63,157 nucleotides of DNA from Bacillota bacterium (GCA_023388435.1 JAEWGG010000031.1:1-63157), one strand, 5' to 3'; counted from the first letter of the stretch, positions 8,567 to 17,166 are shown. The notes: generated by a model not told the origin, from the sequence alone. Program-made: numbers and translations.

Positions 8567-9607
8567 TCAGAACTGCTTCAGGAACTCTACATTATTCTCA
8601 TAGAAGCTGCGGATATCGGCGACATCGAAACGGGCCATGGCCGTACGCTCGGCTCCAATGCCAAAGGCGAAGCCGCTGTAGCGCTTGGGGGCGATGCCCG
8701 CATTCTCCAGAACCCAGGGATGGACCATGCCCGCCCCCAGGATCTCGACATAGCCCTCACCCTTGCAGGTCGGACAGCCCTTCCCCCCACAGCGCCAGCA
8801 GGTCACGTCCACCTCACAGGAGGGTTCCGTGAAGGGAAAGTGATGGGGCCGCAGACGAATTTTGCAGTCTGCGCCGAAGAGTTCCTTCGCAAAGGTCTGG
8901 AGGGTCCCAACAAGGTCCGCCATCGAGATACCTTCATCCACAACAAGGCCCTCAATCTGGTGGAAGATGGGCGAGTGGGTGGCGTCCGCCGTGTCGGGGC
9001 GGTAAACCTTACCCGGACAGATAATACGAATTGGGGGCTGGGTCTCCTGCATGACGCGCACCTGTACGCCCGAGGTCTGAGTACGCAGGATGTGCTCGTC
9101 ATCGATGTAAAAAGTGTCGCGCTCCTCGCGGGAGGGGTGCCCTTCAGGGATGCGCAGGAAGTCGAAGTTATTGCGCACCAGCTCCAACTCCGGCCCCTCC
9201 GCTATGCTGTAACCCATGCCGATAAAGATCTCGCTGATACGGTCAATAACCTGCTGGATGGGGTGGGCGAGGGCCACTGCAGTCCCCTGGGGGCGGAGGC
9301 TGATATCAATGGCCTCCCGGGCCATACGGGCCTCTTCCTCGGCCTTGTGCAGGAGGCTGGCACGGGCCCCCAACTGCCCCTCCATCTGCTGGCGGAGGGC
9401 GTTCATGATCTGCCCAAAGACCGGCCGCTCCTCGGCCCCCAGTTGGCCCATACCCTTCATCAAGTTGGCTACAGCGCTCTTCTTGCCCAGGTACTCCACC
9501 CGGCACTGTTCCAGGCTGCGGCTGTCATGGGCGGCTTCCACTGCCGCAGAAAAGGCCTCGGCAATGCGCTTGGCCTCAGCTTCCAGATCCCCAATCCTCA
9601 GACTCAT
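8567..9607 (-). CDS. pheS: Phenylalanyl-tRNA synthetase alpha subunit
   Basis: Catalytic alpha chain, 346 residues, full length. An N-terminal coiled-coil arm (about 1-90) precedes the class II core. Motif 2 is seen around THSPIFHQIEGLVVDE and motif 3 around YSGFAFGIGAERTAMARF. Between them lies CWRCGGKGCPTCKGEGYVE; this four-cysteine insertion is common in clostridial PheS and probably binds zinc. ATG 9607 has GAGGAGG upstream. It is the first gene of pheST, and the 9608-9690 leader shows neither a T-box nor a clear promoter match. Confidence 0.97.
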   Translation of the reverse strand: MSLRIGDLEAEAKRIAEAFSAAVEAAHDSRSLEQCRVEYLGKKSAVANLMKGMGQLGAEERPVFGQIMNALRQQMEGQLGARASLLHKAEEEARMAREAIDISLRPQGTAVALAHPIQQVIDRISEIFIGMGYSIAEGPELELVRNNFDFLRIPEGHPSREERDTFYIDDEHILRTQTSGVQVRVMQETQPPIRIICPGKVYRPDTADATHSPIFHQIEGLVVDEGISMADLVGTLQTFAKELFGADCKIRLRPHHFPFTEPSCEVDVTCWRCGGKGCPTCKGEGYVEILGAGMVHPWVLENAGIAPKRYSGFAFGIGAERTAMARFDVADIRSFYENNVEFLKQF

Positions 9608-9690
9608 CTGCTGCTCTAACCTCCTCGGAAATGCCTGCTCAGGCTGAAAAACATATACGAAGAACTATACACGATTCGGTGATAAAAGTA

Positions 9691-9727
9691 AAAAACGGCG
9701 CCCCCTCTGCGGAGCACCGTTTTGTGC
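9691..9727 (-). terminator. Terminator downstream of dtd
   Basis: On the minus strand ACGGTGCTCC pairs with GGGGCGCCGT (one or two mismatches), followed by a run of T. It ends the mgsA-like/dtd transcript just upstream of pheS. Confidence 0.8.
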
Positions 9728-9745
9728 CGTATCCAGACAGCTTGC

Positions 9746-10201
9746 TCAGGCCTGGCCCCCAGGCTCTCGGTCCAGAGAAATAGTCACCGGCCCATCATTG
9801 ATCAGACGGATTTCCATGTCGGCTCCGAAGACACCCGAGCGCACAGGTATCCCCAGGGCCTCCAGCCCACGGAGAACAAAGCTGTAGAGTTTCTCGGCCT
9901 GTTCCGAGCCCGCCGAATTCGTAAAACTGGGGCGATTCCCTGACTGACAATCCGCGTAGAGGGTGAACTGTGAGACCAGGAGTATCTCCCCTCCCACATC
10001 GTTCAGTGAGCGATTGATCGGATGCTGTTCATCGGAAAAAATACGGAGCAGAGGAAGCTTGCGTAGAATCCACTCCGCCTCGCGCTCCGTATCCTCGCGG
10101 TGGACACCCAAAAAGACCAGGATGCCAGGGCCGATCTCCGAGTGGCAGCGCCCGTCGATCCAGACAGAGGCCTCGCGCACACGTTGGATTAAGGCTCTCA
10201 T
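9746..10201 (-). CDS. dtd: D-aminoacyl-tRNA deacylase
   Basis: Cytoplasmic homodimer that hydrolyses D-amino acids mischarged onto tRNA, keeping protein synthesis homochiral. The 151 residues are the usual length. Both active-site motifs are present: SQFTLYA (about residues 78-84) and the cross-subunit NDGPVTI (about 135-141). ATG 10201 has GAGGAGG 4-10 bases upstream. It follows the MGS-like gene with a 9-base gap and is closed by its own terminator, so these two form a bicistronic unit. Confidence 0.96.
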   Translation of the reverse strand: MRALIQRVREASVWIDGRCHSEIGPGILVFLGVHREDTEREAEWILRKLPLLRIFSDEQHPINRSLNDVGGEILLVSQFTLYADCQSGNRPSFTNSAGSEQAEKLYSFVLRGLEALGIPVRSGVFGADMEIRLINDGPVTISLDREPGGQA

Positions 10202-10210
10202 AGTTCCTCC

Positions 10211-10600
10211 TCAGTGCACAAAGTTACGCCAGTCAAGATCGCCGCGGTCGATGGCCAGAACCAGGAGCTCCGCCCCCGCCAGGTTGCTTGTATAGGGGAT
10301 GAGATTAATGTCGCAGGCCCTGATTAGTGGGTTGTGACTGTCGTAGTCTTCAATATCCGGATCACGGAGATAGATGACCGCGTCAATCTCGTTGAACTGG
10401 GCTCGGGCTGCCAGCTGGTCCAGGCCGCCAACAATGTCCGTAGGCAGGCCGTAAACCTGCAGGCCCGTGTGCTGTTCCAGGAGTCGGGCCGTATGGAAAA
10501 GGGAGTAGAGGTCATGTCGTTCCAGAATCTGATTGTAGGCGACGCAAAAATTCATCAGTAGTTCGTTCTTACGATGGTCGGCCAATAATACAAGCTTCAT
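10211..10600 (-). CDS. Divergent methylglyoxal-synthase-like (MGS-fold) protein
   Basis: 129 residues spanning the MGS fold. By family, MgsA converts dihydroxyacetone phosphate to methylglyoxal plus phosphate. Similarity shows in VLLADHRKNELL at the N-terminus, TGLQVYGLPTDIVGGLDQLAARA, DAVIYLRDPD and the C-terminal INLIPYTSNLAGAELLV. However, the usual phosphate-binding TGTTG is FHTAR, GGDQQ is GGLDQ, and the PHDxD loop is YDSHN. It may therefore be a slower or different enzyme, or a regulatory MGS-like domain. It is first in the transcript with dtd, behind a good promoter (10671-10699). Confidence 0.75.
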   Translation of the reverse strand: MKLVLLADHRKNELLMNFCVAYNQILERHDLYSLFHTARLLEQHTGLQVYGLPTDIVGGLDQLAARAQFNEIDAVIYLRDPDIEDYDSHNPLIRACDINLIPYTSNLAGAELLVLAIDRGDLDWRNFVH

Positions 10601-10670
10601 CTTCTGTTACCTCAACTTTCTCCCCCAGCGACCGAGGGATACTGGTACCCCTGATAATTTACTACCATCT

Positions 10671-10699
10671 ATATTACGGGCTGCCGCCCTTCCATGCAA
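10671..10699 (-). promoter_or_regulatory. Sigma-A-type promoter of the MGS-like/dtd operon
   Basis: The minus strand reads TTGCAT, 17 bases, TAATAT, about 70 bases upstream of the 10600 start. It lies between radC and this operon. Confidence 0.65.
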
Positions 10700-10728
10700 G
10701 AGGCTAAACGTAAAAACAAGGAGATATT

Positions 10729-11505
10729 TTATTCATTTTGCACAAGATTTACCTTCTCTGAACGCAGATCCTGATACTGTAGCTGTCCCCTGGACCGCAT
10801 GCTGTGAAAGCCGTAAGGGCTGAGTACCACATGGTCCAAGAGCTGCACCCCCATATATCGGGCCAGACTGCCCAGCTGGCAGGTTGCACGGATATCCGCC
10901 ACACTGGGTTCCGTGTTGCCGCTGGGATGGTTGTGGACGAGTATGAAGCTGTGGGCGTTGGCGCGCAGCACTGCCTTTAAAACGTCCCGCGGAGAAAAGG
11001 CGATCTGATTCAGACTTCCCCTGGCCACGAAGACCTCGCGAATCAGGCAGCAGCGCACATCGAGCAGCAGGGCGTAGAGATTCTCCTCCTCGAGTGTCCA
11101 GATTTTTTGCATATACCGCCAGACAGCCTCAGGGCTGCTCATATCTGTAGCGGCCTGGGTCCGACTTAGACTTCGCTGGCCCAGTTCGATGGCTGCCAGA
11201 ATCTGAGCGCTCTTGGTCTTGCCAAGGCCCTTAATCTGTCGCAACTCGGCGGCTTCCGCCCGGCTCAGAAAGTCCAGGCCGGCCCCAGCTTCTGGAGTTC
11301 CAGCAAGGGTCCTGTAGGCCAGCTGCAGGGCATTGCCCTGGGCGTTGCCACTGTGGATGAGGACGGCCAGGAGTTCGACGTCGCTGAGCTGCCGGGCGCC
11401 CAGGCGCAGAAGGCGCTCGCAGGGCCGCTCAGCTTCCTCTATACAGCGGATGTGCACGGACTCCTGTCCCGTGTTCATAGGGGGGTGGATTCTGGATTCG
11501 GGCAT
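10729..11505 (-). CDS. radC: RadC/JAB-family metalloprotein
   Basis: 258 residues with a UPF0758 helix-hairpin-helix N-terminus (LLRLGARQLSDVELLAVLI, then KGLGKTKSAQI near 75) and a C-terminal JAB/MPN domain. The zinc-site motif is visible as FILVHNHPSGN...D near residues 185-200. The cellular role of RadC is unsettled; the old link to recombinational repair is doubtful. The start is ATG 11505, five bases after GGAGG; an in-frame GTG at 11517 overlaps that ribosome binding site and is less likely. A terminator sits immediately upstream, so expression may need read-through from asnS or a promoter I cannot see. Confidence 0.92.
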   Translation of the reverse strand: MPESRIHPPMNTGQESVHIRCIEEAERPCERLLRLGARQLSDVELLAVLIHSGNAQGNALQLAYRTLAGTPEAGAGLDFLSRAEAAELRQIKGLGKTKSAQILAAIELGQRSLSRTQAATDMSSPEAVWRYMQKIWTLEEENLYALLLDVRCCLIREVFVARGSLNQIAFSPRDVLKAVLRANAHSFILVHNHPSGNTEPSVADIRATCQLGSLARYMGVQLLDHVVLSPYGFHSMRSRGQLQYQDLRSEKVNLVQNE

Positions 11506-11527
11506 AATTTCCTCCACTCTCGGAACG

Positions 11528-11563
11528 AAAAAACCTCCCCGAGGACGCGGTCCTCAGGAAGGT
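11528..11563 (-). terminator. asnS terminator, just upstream of radC
   Basis: On the minus strand ACCTTCCTGAGGAC pairs with GTCCTCGGGGAGGT around a CGC loop, then six U. It lies 23 bases upstream of the radC ATG, so radC is either attenuated by it or has its own promoter inside the hairpin region. Confidence 0.85.
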
Positions 11564-11672
11564 CTGAATCTTCTTTGCGTCTGGCTGCGGGTCCCGCTCC
11601 GACTCCAGGAGTTCTGGACCTCCGCCCCCAGTACCGCTCCTCGCAGCTGAAACAGCGAGCTCAGTCCCGTAT

Positions 11673-13070
11673 TTAATAGGCGGCCTGGCCGAAGGTACGG
11701 GGAAAGGGAATGACGTCGCGGATGTTGCTGATACCCGTCAGATACATGACAAAGCGGGCGAAGCCGAGGCCGAAGCCGGCATGCTTGGTCGAACCGTAGC
11801 GACGGAGGTCCAGATACCAGGCGTAGCTCTCTGTGGACATCCCCAATTCCTCCATGCGGCGCTGGAGCAGATCCAGACGCTCCTCACGCTGGCTGCCCCC
11901 CACCAGTTCACCGATGCCTGGCACGAGGCAGTCCACCGCGGCCACCGTCTTGCCGTCATCATTCTGGCGCATGTAAAAGGCCTTGATATCCCGAGGATAA
12001 TCCGTGACGAAGACTGGGCCCTTGACCACCTCCTCCGACAGGTAACGCTCGTGCTCCGTCTGAATATCCATCCCCCAGTGTACAGGGAACTGGAAGTCGG
12101 CCCTGGCCCCCTCAAGAGCGCGGATGGCCTCCGTGTAGCTGATGCGGGCGAAGTCTGTGTCCACCACCTGTTGCAGGCGGGCAATCAGCCCCTTATCCAC
12201 AAACTGATTCAGAAATTCCAGCTCATGCTCGCAGCGCTTCATAACGCGGGCAATGACCGAGCGCAGCATGTCCTCAGCAAGGTCCATGTCATCCTGCAGC
12301 TCCGCAAAGGCAATCTCCGGCTCCAACATCCAGAACTCCGCAGCGTGGCGGCCCGTGTTGGACTTCTCCGCGCGGAAGGTGGGGCCGAAGGTATAGACCT
12401 TACTGAAGGCCTGGGCGAAGCACTCCGCATTCAGCTGACCGCTGACTGAGAGTCCCACATCGGTACCGAAAAAATCCTGACGGAAGTCGAGGCGGCCATC
12501 TTCACCGCGCGGAGGCTGCTCCAGATCCAGGGTTGTGACCCGGAACATCTCCCCCGCCCCCTCCGCGTCACTGGAAGTGATAATGGGACTGTGAACATAG
12601 AGGAAGTTGCGCTCATGGAAGAACTCATGCAGGGACAGGGCCGCCTCCGAGCGGATGCGAAAGACCGCGCTGTAGAGGTTGGTCCGTGAACGCAGGTGGC
12701 CGATACTGCGCAGAAACTCCCGACTGTGGCGCTTGGGCTGCAGGGGATAGTCCTCCGTGGACCGCCCCTCAATCTCAATCTCACGGGCCACGAAGTCATA
12801 ATCCTGCTTGGCAGCCGGACTCTCCTGCAGAGAGCCCCGGACACGCAGGGCGGCGCCTGTACCAATCTGGGCAATCTGTTTCTCCCAGTTCTCTGTGCGC
12901 TCATCCGCGATGACCTGGAGGCAGCGAAAGTCCGTACCATCCGAAAGCGTGATGAAGGCGATGTGCTTCTGACTGCGCAAGTTACGCACCCAGGCACGGA
13001 TCTCCACTTCTTGATTCACATAGCTCTGGGCCTTTTCTAACAGGTCTCTGATCTCAATATGTGGAGCCAT
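11673..13070 (-). CDS. asnS: Asparaginyl-tRNA synthetase
   Basis: Class IIb synthetase charging tRNA-Asn, 465 residues, full length. An N-terminal OB-fold anticodon-binding domain (about 15-125) is followed by the class II core. Motif 2 appears around FGPTFRAEKSNTGRHAAEFWMLE and motif 3 around GFGLGFARFVMYLTG. ATG 13070 has GGAGGG 7-12 bases upstream. The SEC-C gene ends 37 bases upstream on the same strand, suggesting cotranscription. A terminator lies downstream. Confidence 0.97.
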   Translation of the reverse strand: MAPHIEIRDLLEKAQSYVNQEVEIRAWVRNLRSQKHIAFITLSDGTDFRCLQVIADERTENWEKQIAQIGTGAALRVRGSLQESPAAKQDYDFVAREIEIEGRSTEDYPLQPKRHSREFLRSIGHLRSRTNLYSAVFRIRSEAALSLHEFFHERNFLYVHSPIITSSDAEGAGEMFRVTTLDLEQPPRGEDGRLDFRQDFFGTDVGLSVSGQLNAECFAQAFSKVYTFGPTFRAEKSNTGRHAAEFWMLEPEIAFAELQDDMDLAEDMLRSVIARVMKRCEHELEFLNQFVDKGLIARLQQVVDTDFARISYTEAIRALEGARADFQFPVHWGMDIQTEHERYLSEEVVKGPVFVTDYPRDIKAFYMRQNDDGKTVAAVDCLVPGIGELVGGSQREERLDLLQRRMEELGMSTESYAWYLDLRRYGSTKHAGFGLGFARFVMYLTGISNIRDVIPFPRTFGQAAY

Positions 13071-13107
13071 GCTCTCCCTCCTTCTAGCTCTTGTTCAGAC
13101 TGGCTGC

Positions 13108-13632
13108 TCAGGCCTCAGCCTGGGCCGCTTTCCTGGCACAGCAGGCCTTATACTTCTTACCGCTGCCGCAGGGGCAGGGATCGTTACGGCCGACCTTAGT
13201 CCGCACGGCGATGTGCTCACGGTTGAAGTCACGGGTCAGCTCACGGCGGCGGGCAGCTGGGATGACCCCCTCCCAGGCAGCCAGCTCATAGAGCCACTTG
13301 GCCTGGGCCTCATGCATGTTCCAGTAGAGTTTCTCGTAGTCAATGTCCAGCTGTATCGTCGTCTCGTCCGTGACGCCCTCCAGGTCAATTTCCTGTTGGA
13401 GGCTGCTGTTGATACCCTCGAGGAAGCCCAGAAAAATATCCATCTTGTCGGCGCCGAAGCCCAGGCGCTGCGCCAGGTCGATGGCCCGCCCCGACCACTG
13501 CCCCTCAGGATAGGACTCCAGAATCTGGCGGTAGGCCTCCTGCTCCAGGCCGTAATATTCCTTGGCATAAAGACCCAGAGCCTGCTCGTCCTGCTGGTTG
13601 ATGCGCTCATTCCACTCGGCAAAATAGCTCAT
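13108..13632 (-). CDS. SEC-C zinc-motif protein
   Basis: 174 residues, unknown function. The body is acidic and helical. The C-terminus KVGRNDPCPCGSGKKYKACC is the same zinc-binding SEC-C motif found at the end of SecA. Stand-alone SEC-C proteins are widespread; some are thought to bind ribosomes or SecB, but nothing here fixes the role. ATG 13632 has GGGAGG 9 bases upstream. It lies between holA and asnS on the same strand. The 48 bases coding the motif are nearly identical to those of secA, including third positions. Confidence 0.85.
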   Translation of the reverse strand: MSYFAEWNERINQQDEQALGLYAKEYYGLEQEAYRQILESYPEGQWSGRAIDLAQRLGFGADKMDIFLGFLEGINSSLQQEIDLEGVTDETTIQLDIDYEKLYWNMHEAQAKWLYELAAWEGVIPAARRRELTRDFNREHIAVRTKVGRNDPCPCGSGKKYKACCARKAAQAEA

Positions 13633-13727
13633 GCGCTACTTCCTCCCAAATTTCAATAATTGTCAATTTTAGCATGTTTTATGTCCTAGGGGCAGACCTG
13701 CAGCTTAGCCAGAAGCACGCCCTCCGA

Positions 13728-14789
13728 CTAGCGCCGCCTGGCTGCCGCCAGTTCAAGGATAAGCCCCTCCAGGCCGAGGTCCTCGCGCACGAGTCCGCTC
13801 TTGATATCCCCATCCAGCTTCTCGGCCAGGTGATAGAGACGGGCCAGGTCACGGGGGCGAAAATGACGGCTCTGCTCCTGTAGTTTGCTGGCTACAAAGG
13901 GCCGTAATTTCAAGGCCGAGGCCAGGTCTCTCGCTGGCAGGTCCTGGGCCACGAGGAGCTGGCGCAGTTGGCGGGCCAGGAGAAAGAGCAGCAGGACGGC
14001 CGCCTCCCGCTGTGCCAGAAGCTGGCGCAGCACGCTAAGCCCCTGTTCCACATCCTGTATGCAGGCCTCAACCAGGCGGAAGACCTCCTGCTCCAGGTCG
14101 TGGGCACAAAGCTCCTCCACCGCCTCCAGGTCCAGGTACTGCCGCCCACATGCCTGGGCCCAGAGCTTGAGCTTCTGACACTCCTGGTTCAGGTCCAGTA
14201 AGCGAGCTTGCGTCAGTTCGATAAGGCGCTGCAGGGCCTCGGGACTCAGTTCCAGCTGGTCCTGGCCCAGCTTGCGCCGCAGCCAGGCCTGGACCTCGCT
14301 GTCCGGCAGGGGCCCGAAGTCCTCGGCAAAGGTCTCCGGAGGCAGCTTTTTGAAAATACGCCGGCGCTTGTCTACCTGCTCCTCCCAAAATACCAGGACC
14401 GCGCTCTGGGCGCCGCGGGCGAAAAGCTGGCCCAGCAGCTCCTCCGTCGCCTGGGACGGGCTGGCCGCATTGAAAATTCCGGTGGCCCGGAGCACGATGA
14501 GCCGACGAGCAGAAAAAAAGGCTGGGGTCTCGGCCGCGTTGATAATCTGCGGCCAGTCCAGCCCCCCCGCCTGGGCCCTGCCATCCACCACCTGATAGTC
14601 CAAGTCTTCGCTGCTGGGCTCTATCAAGTTTTTTTTCAGAGTCCCTATGAGGGCCTGAATCAGAAAGGCCTCCTCCCCCCAGAGCAGGTAGTTCGAACGA
14701 ATTTGTCCCGCCTTGACTTCGGCCAGGAAGCGGTGATAAGGATGCTGTTTTTCCGCCCGTCTCCCCCGGGCTCTGTTCTGTTGGGCCAT
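13728..14789 (-). CDS. holA: DNA polymerase III delta subunit
   Basis: Clamp-loader subunit that opens the beta sliding clamp. 353 residues from ATG 14789, which has GGAGGGAGG about 9 bases upstream; the frame stays open further upstream, but that part has no ribosome binding site. The sequence has the HolA pattern: YLLWGEEAFLIQALIGTLK at the N-terminus, a RecD-like middle, VLVFWEEQVDKRRRIFKKL near 130, and a helical C-terminal collar domain ending LGLEGLILELAAARRR. The comEC reading frame runs uninterrupted across its ribosome binding site and first 240 codons in another frame. Confidence 0.93.
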   Translation of the reverse strand: MAQQNRARGRRAEKQHPYHRFLAEVKAGQIRSNYLLWGEEAFLIQALIGTLKKNLIEPSSEDLDYQVVDGRAQAGGLDWPQIINAAETPAFFSARRLIVLRATGIFNAASPSQATEELLGQLFARGAQSAVLVFWEEQVDKRRRIFKKLPPETFAEDFGPLPDSEVQAWLRRKLGQDQLELSPEALQRLIELTQARLLDLNQECQKLKLWAQACGRQYLDLEAVEELCAHDLEQEVFRLVEACIQDVEQGLSVLRQLLAQREAAVLLLFLLARQLRQLLVAQDLPARDLASALKLRPFVASKLQEQSRHFRPRDLARLYHLAEKLDGDIKSGLVREDLGLEGLILELAAARRR

Positions 14790-17166
14790 GGTCCAAATCC
14801 TCCCTCCGCCCCTGATAGGTCCAGGCCCGCGCTCCAGTCCAGCGGAGCTGTAAACGGACGCAGGCATCGTGGTCCGAACGGTAGTAGTTCATATGCTGGC
14901 TGTTGAGAAATTCTATCACAGCCCTGTGGGGATGACCGTAGGGATTACGCCGTCCACACTGGATAAAATAGTGGGCTCCCGGATGATAAATGGGCAGGTC
15001 GGGACGAAAATTATTTTTACTCCCATGATGCGGTACCAGTATGTAGCGGGCGTCCAGAGCACGGCGACGGAGCTCCGGACGAGAATAGCTCCCGACCTCG
15101 CTGTCCCCAGTCAGCAGGAGGCCCTGCCCGCAGAGGGACAGATAGAGGATGTAGGACCCGGCATTGGAACAAGAGCCTGCCAGCCGGCTGTCATTCAGCA
15201 CTTCCACTGTACTGCCTGCGAAGGTCCAAGCGCTACCTGTCGCCAGGAAGCGGGCGGGAACTCCGGCTTCTCGAGCCTGGCGGTAGAGTTCACGGGCCAC
15301 CGCCTCCTTGCTGGACTCAGTCCTGTCCTCCGGATAGGGTAAGATGGCCTGGCCCACAGGCAGGGCCGCCAGGACCTGTGCAAAGCCCCCGCAGTGATCC
15401 TGGTCACAGTGGCTGACGACAAGATAGTCCAGGCGCCTCAGTCCCAGGGCCTCGAAGGCCGCCGTCAGACGGGGGGCCATCTGTACCTTACCGCAGTCAT
15501 AGAGGAGGGTCTGGCCATCTCTGGCCCTCAGTAGAATGGCGTTCCCCTGATCTATGTCGAAGAAATAGAGTTCATAATTGGGCTTGAGCGCTTGGGCTAC
15601 AGCCAGCCCCAGGAGGGCGAGGAGGAGCAGACTGCTGAATAGAATGCCCCGTCTGAGCTGCCAGCGCCGTCCCAGACCGCGCCGCAGAAGGCGGCAGAGC
15701 AGGTAGACAAGCAGCGGGAGCAGGAGGGCGAGGCCCTCCTCGGGGCCCGCCCGACTGAGCCTCAAGCGCCTGCTCAGGAGGCCCAGCAGCTGCTCCATAC
15801 TGCCCAAGATGCGAGCCAGACTGATCAGGGGAAAGGCCAGCCATTCCGGGGCAAAGGCCAGGGGGCAAAGGGCATAAACGAAGCTGCCCAGGAAAGAAAA
15901 GAGGGGGAGGAAGCAGAGGTTCAGGGCCAGCTGCCAGAAGGAATACGGCTGCCCCTCCAGGTAGAATAGCGCCAGCAGAGCCAGCTGAACCTGGCAGCAG
16001 CTCCGCAAGCAGGCCAGGACGGAGGGCCGTAAGAGATGAGGAAGCCGCCGGAGCAGCCACTGGCGCTGGAGATAAAGTCTGGGCCCTCGATTCCTGGCAC
16101 GCGCTGGAGCAGCCGCTTCGTGCAGCCGCTGTAGGCTCCAGCGCAGTCGAGCCCGCAAGCTCCCACAGCAGTCCTCCGCCCACTGTGCCTGGGCCCTGCC
16201 CGTCCGCAGAAGAAGAAAACTGGCGAGAAAACTGATGTGCAGGCCCAGATTCAAAAGCCAGTAGGGTCTGATGAGCAGGAGCAGAAAGAGGCTGTCAAAG
16301 CAGAGGTCCGGGCCGTGCTTGCTACGGCGCCTATGCCGCAAATAGGCCGCAAAGAGGAGCATGGCCGAAGTCCGGGCCACGGAGAGTCCCCACAGGTTGA
16401 AGCTGGCGAAGAAAAGAAGCCCCAGCAGCTCCAATCTGGACTTCGTTCGCAGACCTAGCGGGAGCCGGGACAAGAGGGCCCGAAGCAGCAGCATAAAGGC
16501 CATAAAGTGGCTGCCCGAAACAGCCATCAGATGGCCCAGACCCGCCCGGCGAAAGAGATTGCGCCGCTCAGCTTCCAGGTCGCTTTTATGAGAAAAAAAG
16601 AGGGCCTGGACCAGCGGGGCCAAGTGCTCGCCCAACTGGCGCTGGAGGGCGGCAAAAAGGCCACGTCTCCCCTCCTGGATGCGGGCCCGCAGCCAGAGCT
16701 CAGCGCCTGATTTCACGTCCAGGGGCATGACGGGGCCCTCAAGCCTTAACTGACCGGCCACTCCGCGCTGAAAATTATAGCGGGCCTGGTCAAAATCCCC
16801 TGGATTGCGGCCGCCTTCAGCCAGCTTCGCCCAGATGCTGGCGCGGTACCAGCAACCCACCTGCAAATTCTCCCCTCCACGCAGCTCCCAGCGAATCGCC
16901 GTCAGGCGCCACCAGTAAGCCTGTAAGCCATTCAGAGGCCCAGGCCTAGAAGTCTCGAGGGGGCCCCTTCCCTCCTCCTCAAGGAGGACCTGCTGTATCC
17001 AGCCCCCTGGGGCCTCCTCACTGTCCAAAACAAGAAAGCAGCGGCTTCCCTGAGGAGCCTGGGCCTGGGCACGGATATAGCTGCGCTGGTAGGACAGCAG
17101 AGACAAGAGAATCAAGACGGCTAGACAGCTTCCAGCCAAACGGCGGAGCAGGCGGATCGAGGGCAC
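14068..17166 (-). CDS. comEC: ComEC/Rec2 DNA-uptake channel with an out-of-frame tail into holA
   Basis: Polytopic channel that carries single-stranded DNA across the membrane in transformation. The start is GTG 17166, with GGGAGG 9 bases upstream. Order: an N-terminal membrane helix and an OB-like DUF4131 region (to about 190), the Competence domain with many helices (about 200-530, including GLGHLMAVSGSHFMAF), and a metallo-beta-lactamase-like domain (about 550-780; SHCDQDHCGG). Homology should end near QLRWTGARAWTYQG, about 14800. Instead no stop occurs, and the frame continues about 240 codons through holA as a Gly/Pro/Ala-rich sequence to 14068. That tail is a shadow of holA and not a known domain. 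Either a stop was lost or a frameshift is present in the assembly. Confidence 0.88.
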   Translation of the reverse strand: MPSIRLLRRLAGSCLAVLILLSLLSYQRSYIRAQAQAPQGSRCFLVLDSEEAPGGWIQQVLLEEEGRGPLETSRPGPLNGLQAYWWRLTAIRWELRGGENLQVGCWYRASIWAKLAEGGRNPGDFDQARYNFQRGVAGQLRLEGPVMPLDVKSGAELWLRARIQEGRRGLFAALQRQLGEHLAPLVQALFFSHKSDLEAERRNLFRRAGLGHLMAVSGSHFMAFMLLLRALLSRLPLGLRTKSRLELLGLLFFASFNLWGLSVARTSAMLLFAAYLRHRRRSKHGPDLCFDSLFLLLLIRPYWLLNLGLHISFLASFLLLRTGRAQAQWAEDCCGSLRARLRWSLQRLHEAAAPARARNRGPRLYLQRQWLLRRLPHLLRPSVLACLRSCCQVQLALLALFYLEGQPYSFWQLALNLCFLPLFSFLGSFVYALCPLAFAPEWLAFPLISLARILGSMEQLLGLLSRRLRLSRAGPEEGLALLLPLLVYLLCRLLRRGLGRRWQLRRGILFSSLLLLALLGLAVAQALKPNYELYFFDIDQGNAILLRARDGQTLLYDCGKVQMAPRLTAAFEALGLRRLDYLVVSHCDQDHCGGFAQVLAALPVGQAILPYPEDRTESSKEAVARELYRQAREAGVPARFLATGSAWTFAGSTVEVLNDSRLAGSCSNAGSYILYLSLCGQGLLLTGDSEVGSYSRPELRRRALDARYILVPHHGSKNNFRPDLPIYHPGAHYFIQCGRRNPYGHPHRAVIEFLNSQHMNYYRSDHDACVRLQLRWTGARAWTYQGRREDLDHGPTEQSPGETGGKTASLSPLPGRSQGGTNSFELPALGGGGLSDSGPHRDSEKKLDRAQQRRLGLSGGGWQGPGGGAGLAADYQRGRDPSLFFCSSAHRAPGHRNFQCGQPVPGDGGAAGPAFRPRRPERGPGILGGAGRQAPAYFQKAASGDLCRGLRAPAGQRGPGLAAAQAGPGPAGTESRGPAAPYRTDASSLTGPEPGVSEAQALGPGMWAAVPGPGGGGGALCPRPGAGGLPPG

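Noticed and set aside
9608..9690. T-box leader for pheST
   Set aside because: No AGGGTGGNACCGCG-like sequence or specifier structure; the space upstream of pheS is too short.
14068..14788. ComEC tail as a genuine new domain
   Set aside because: The residues are the out-of-frame reading of holA, low-complexity and without homology signals; treated as stop loss or error.
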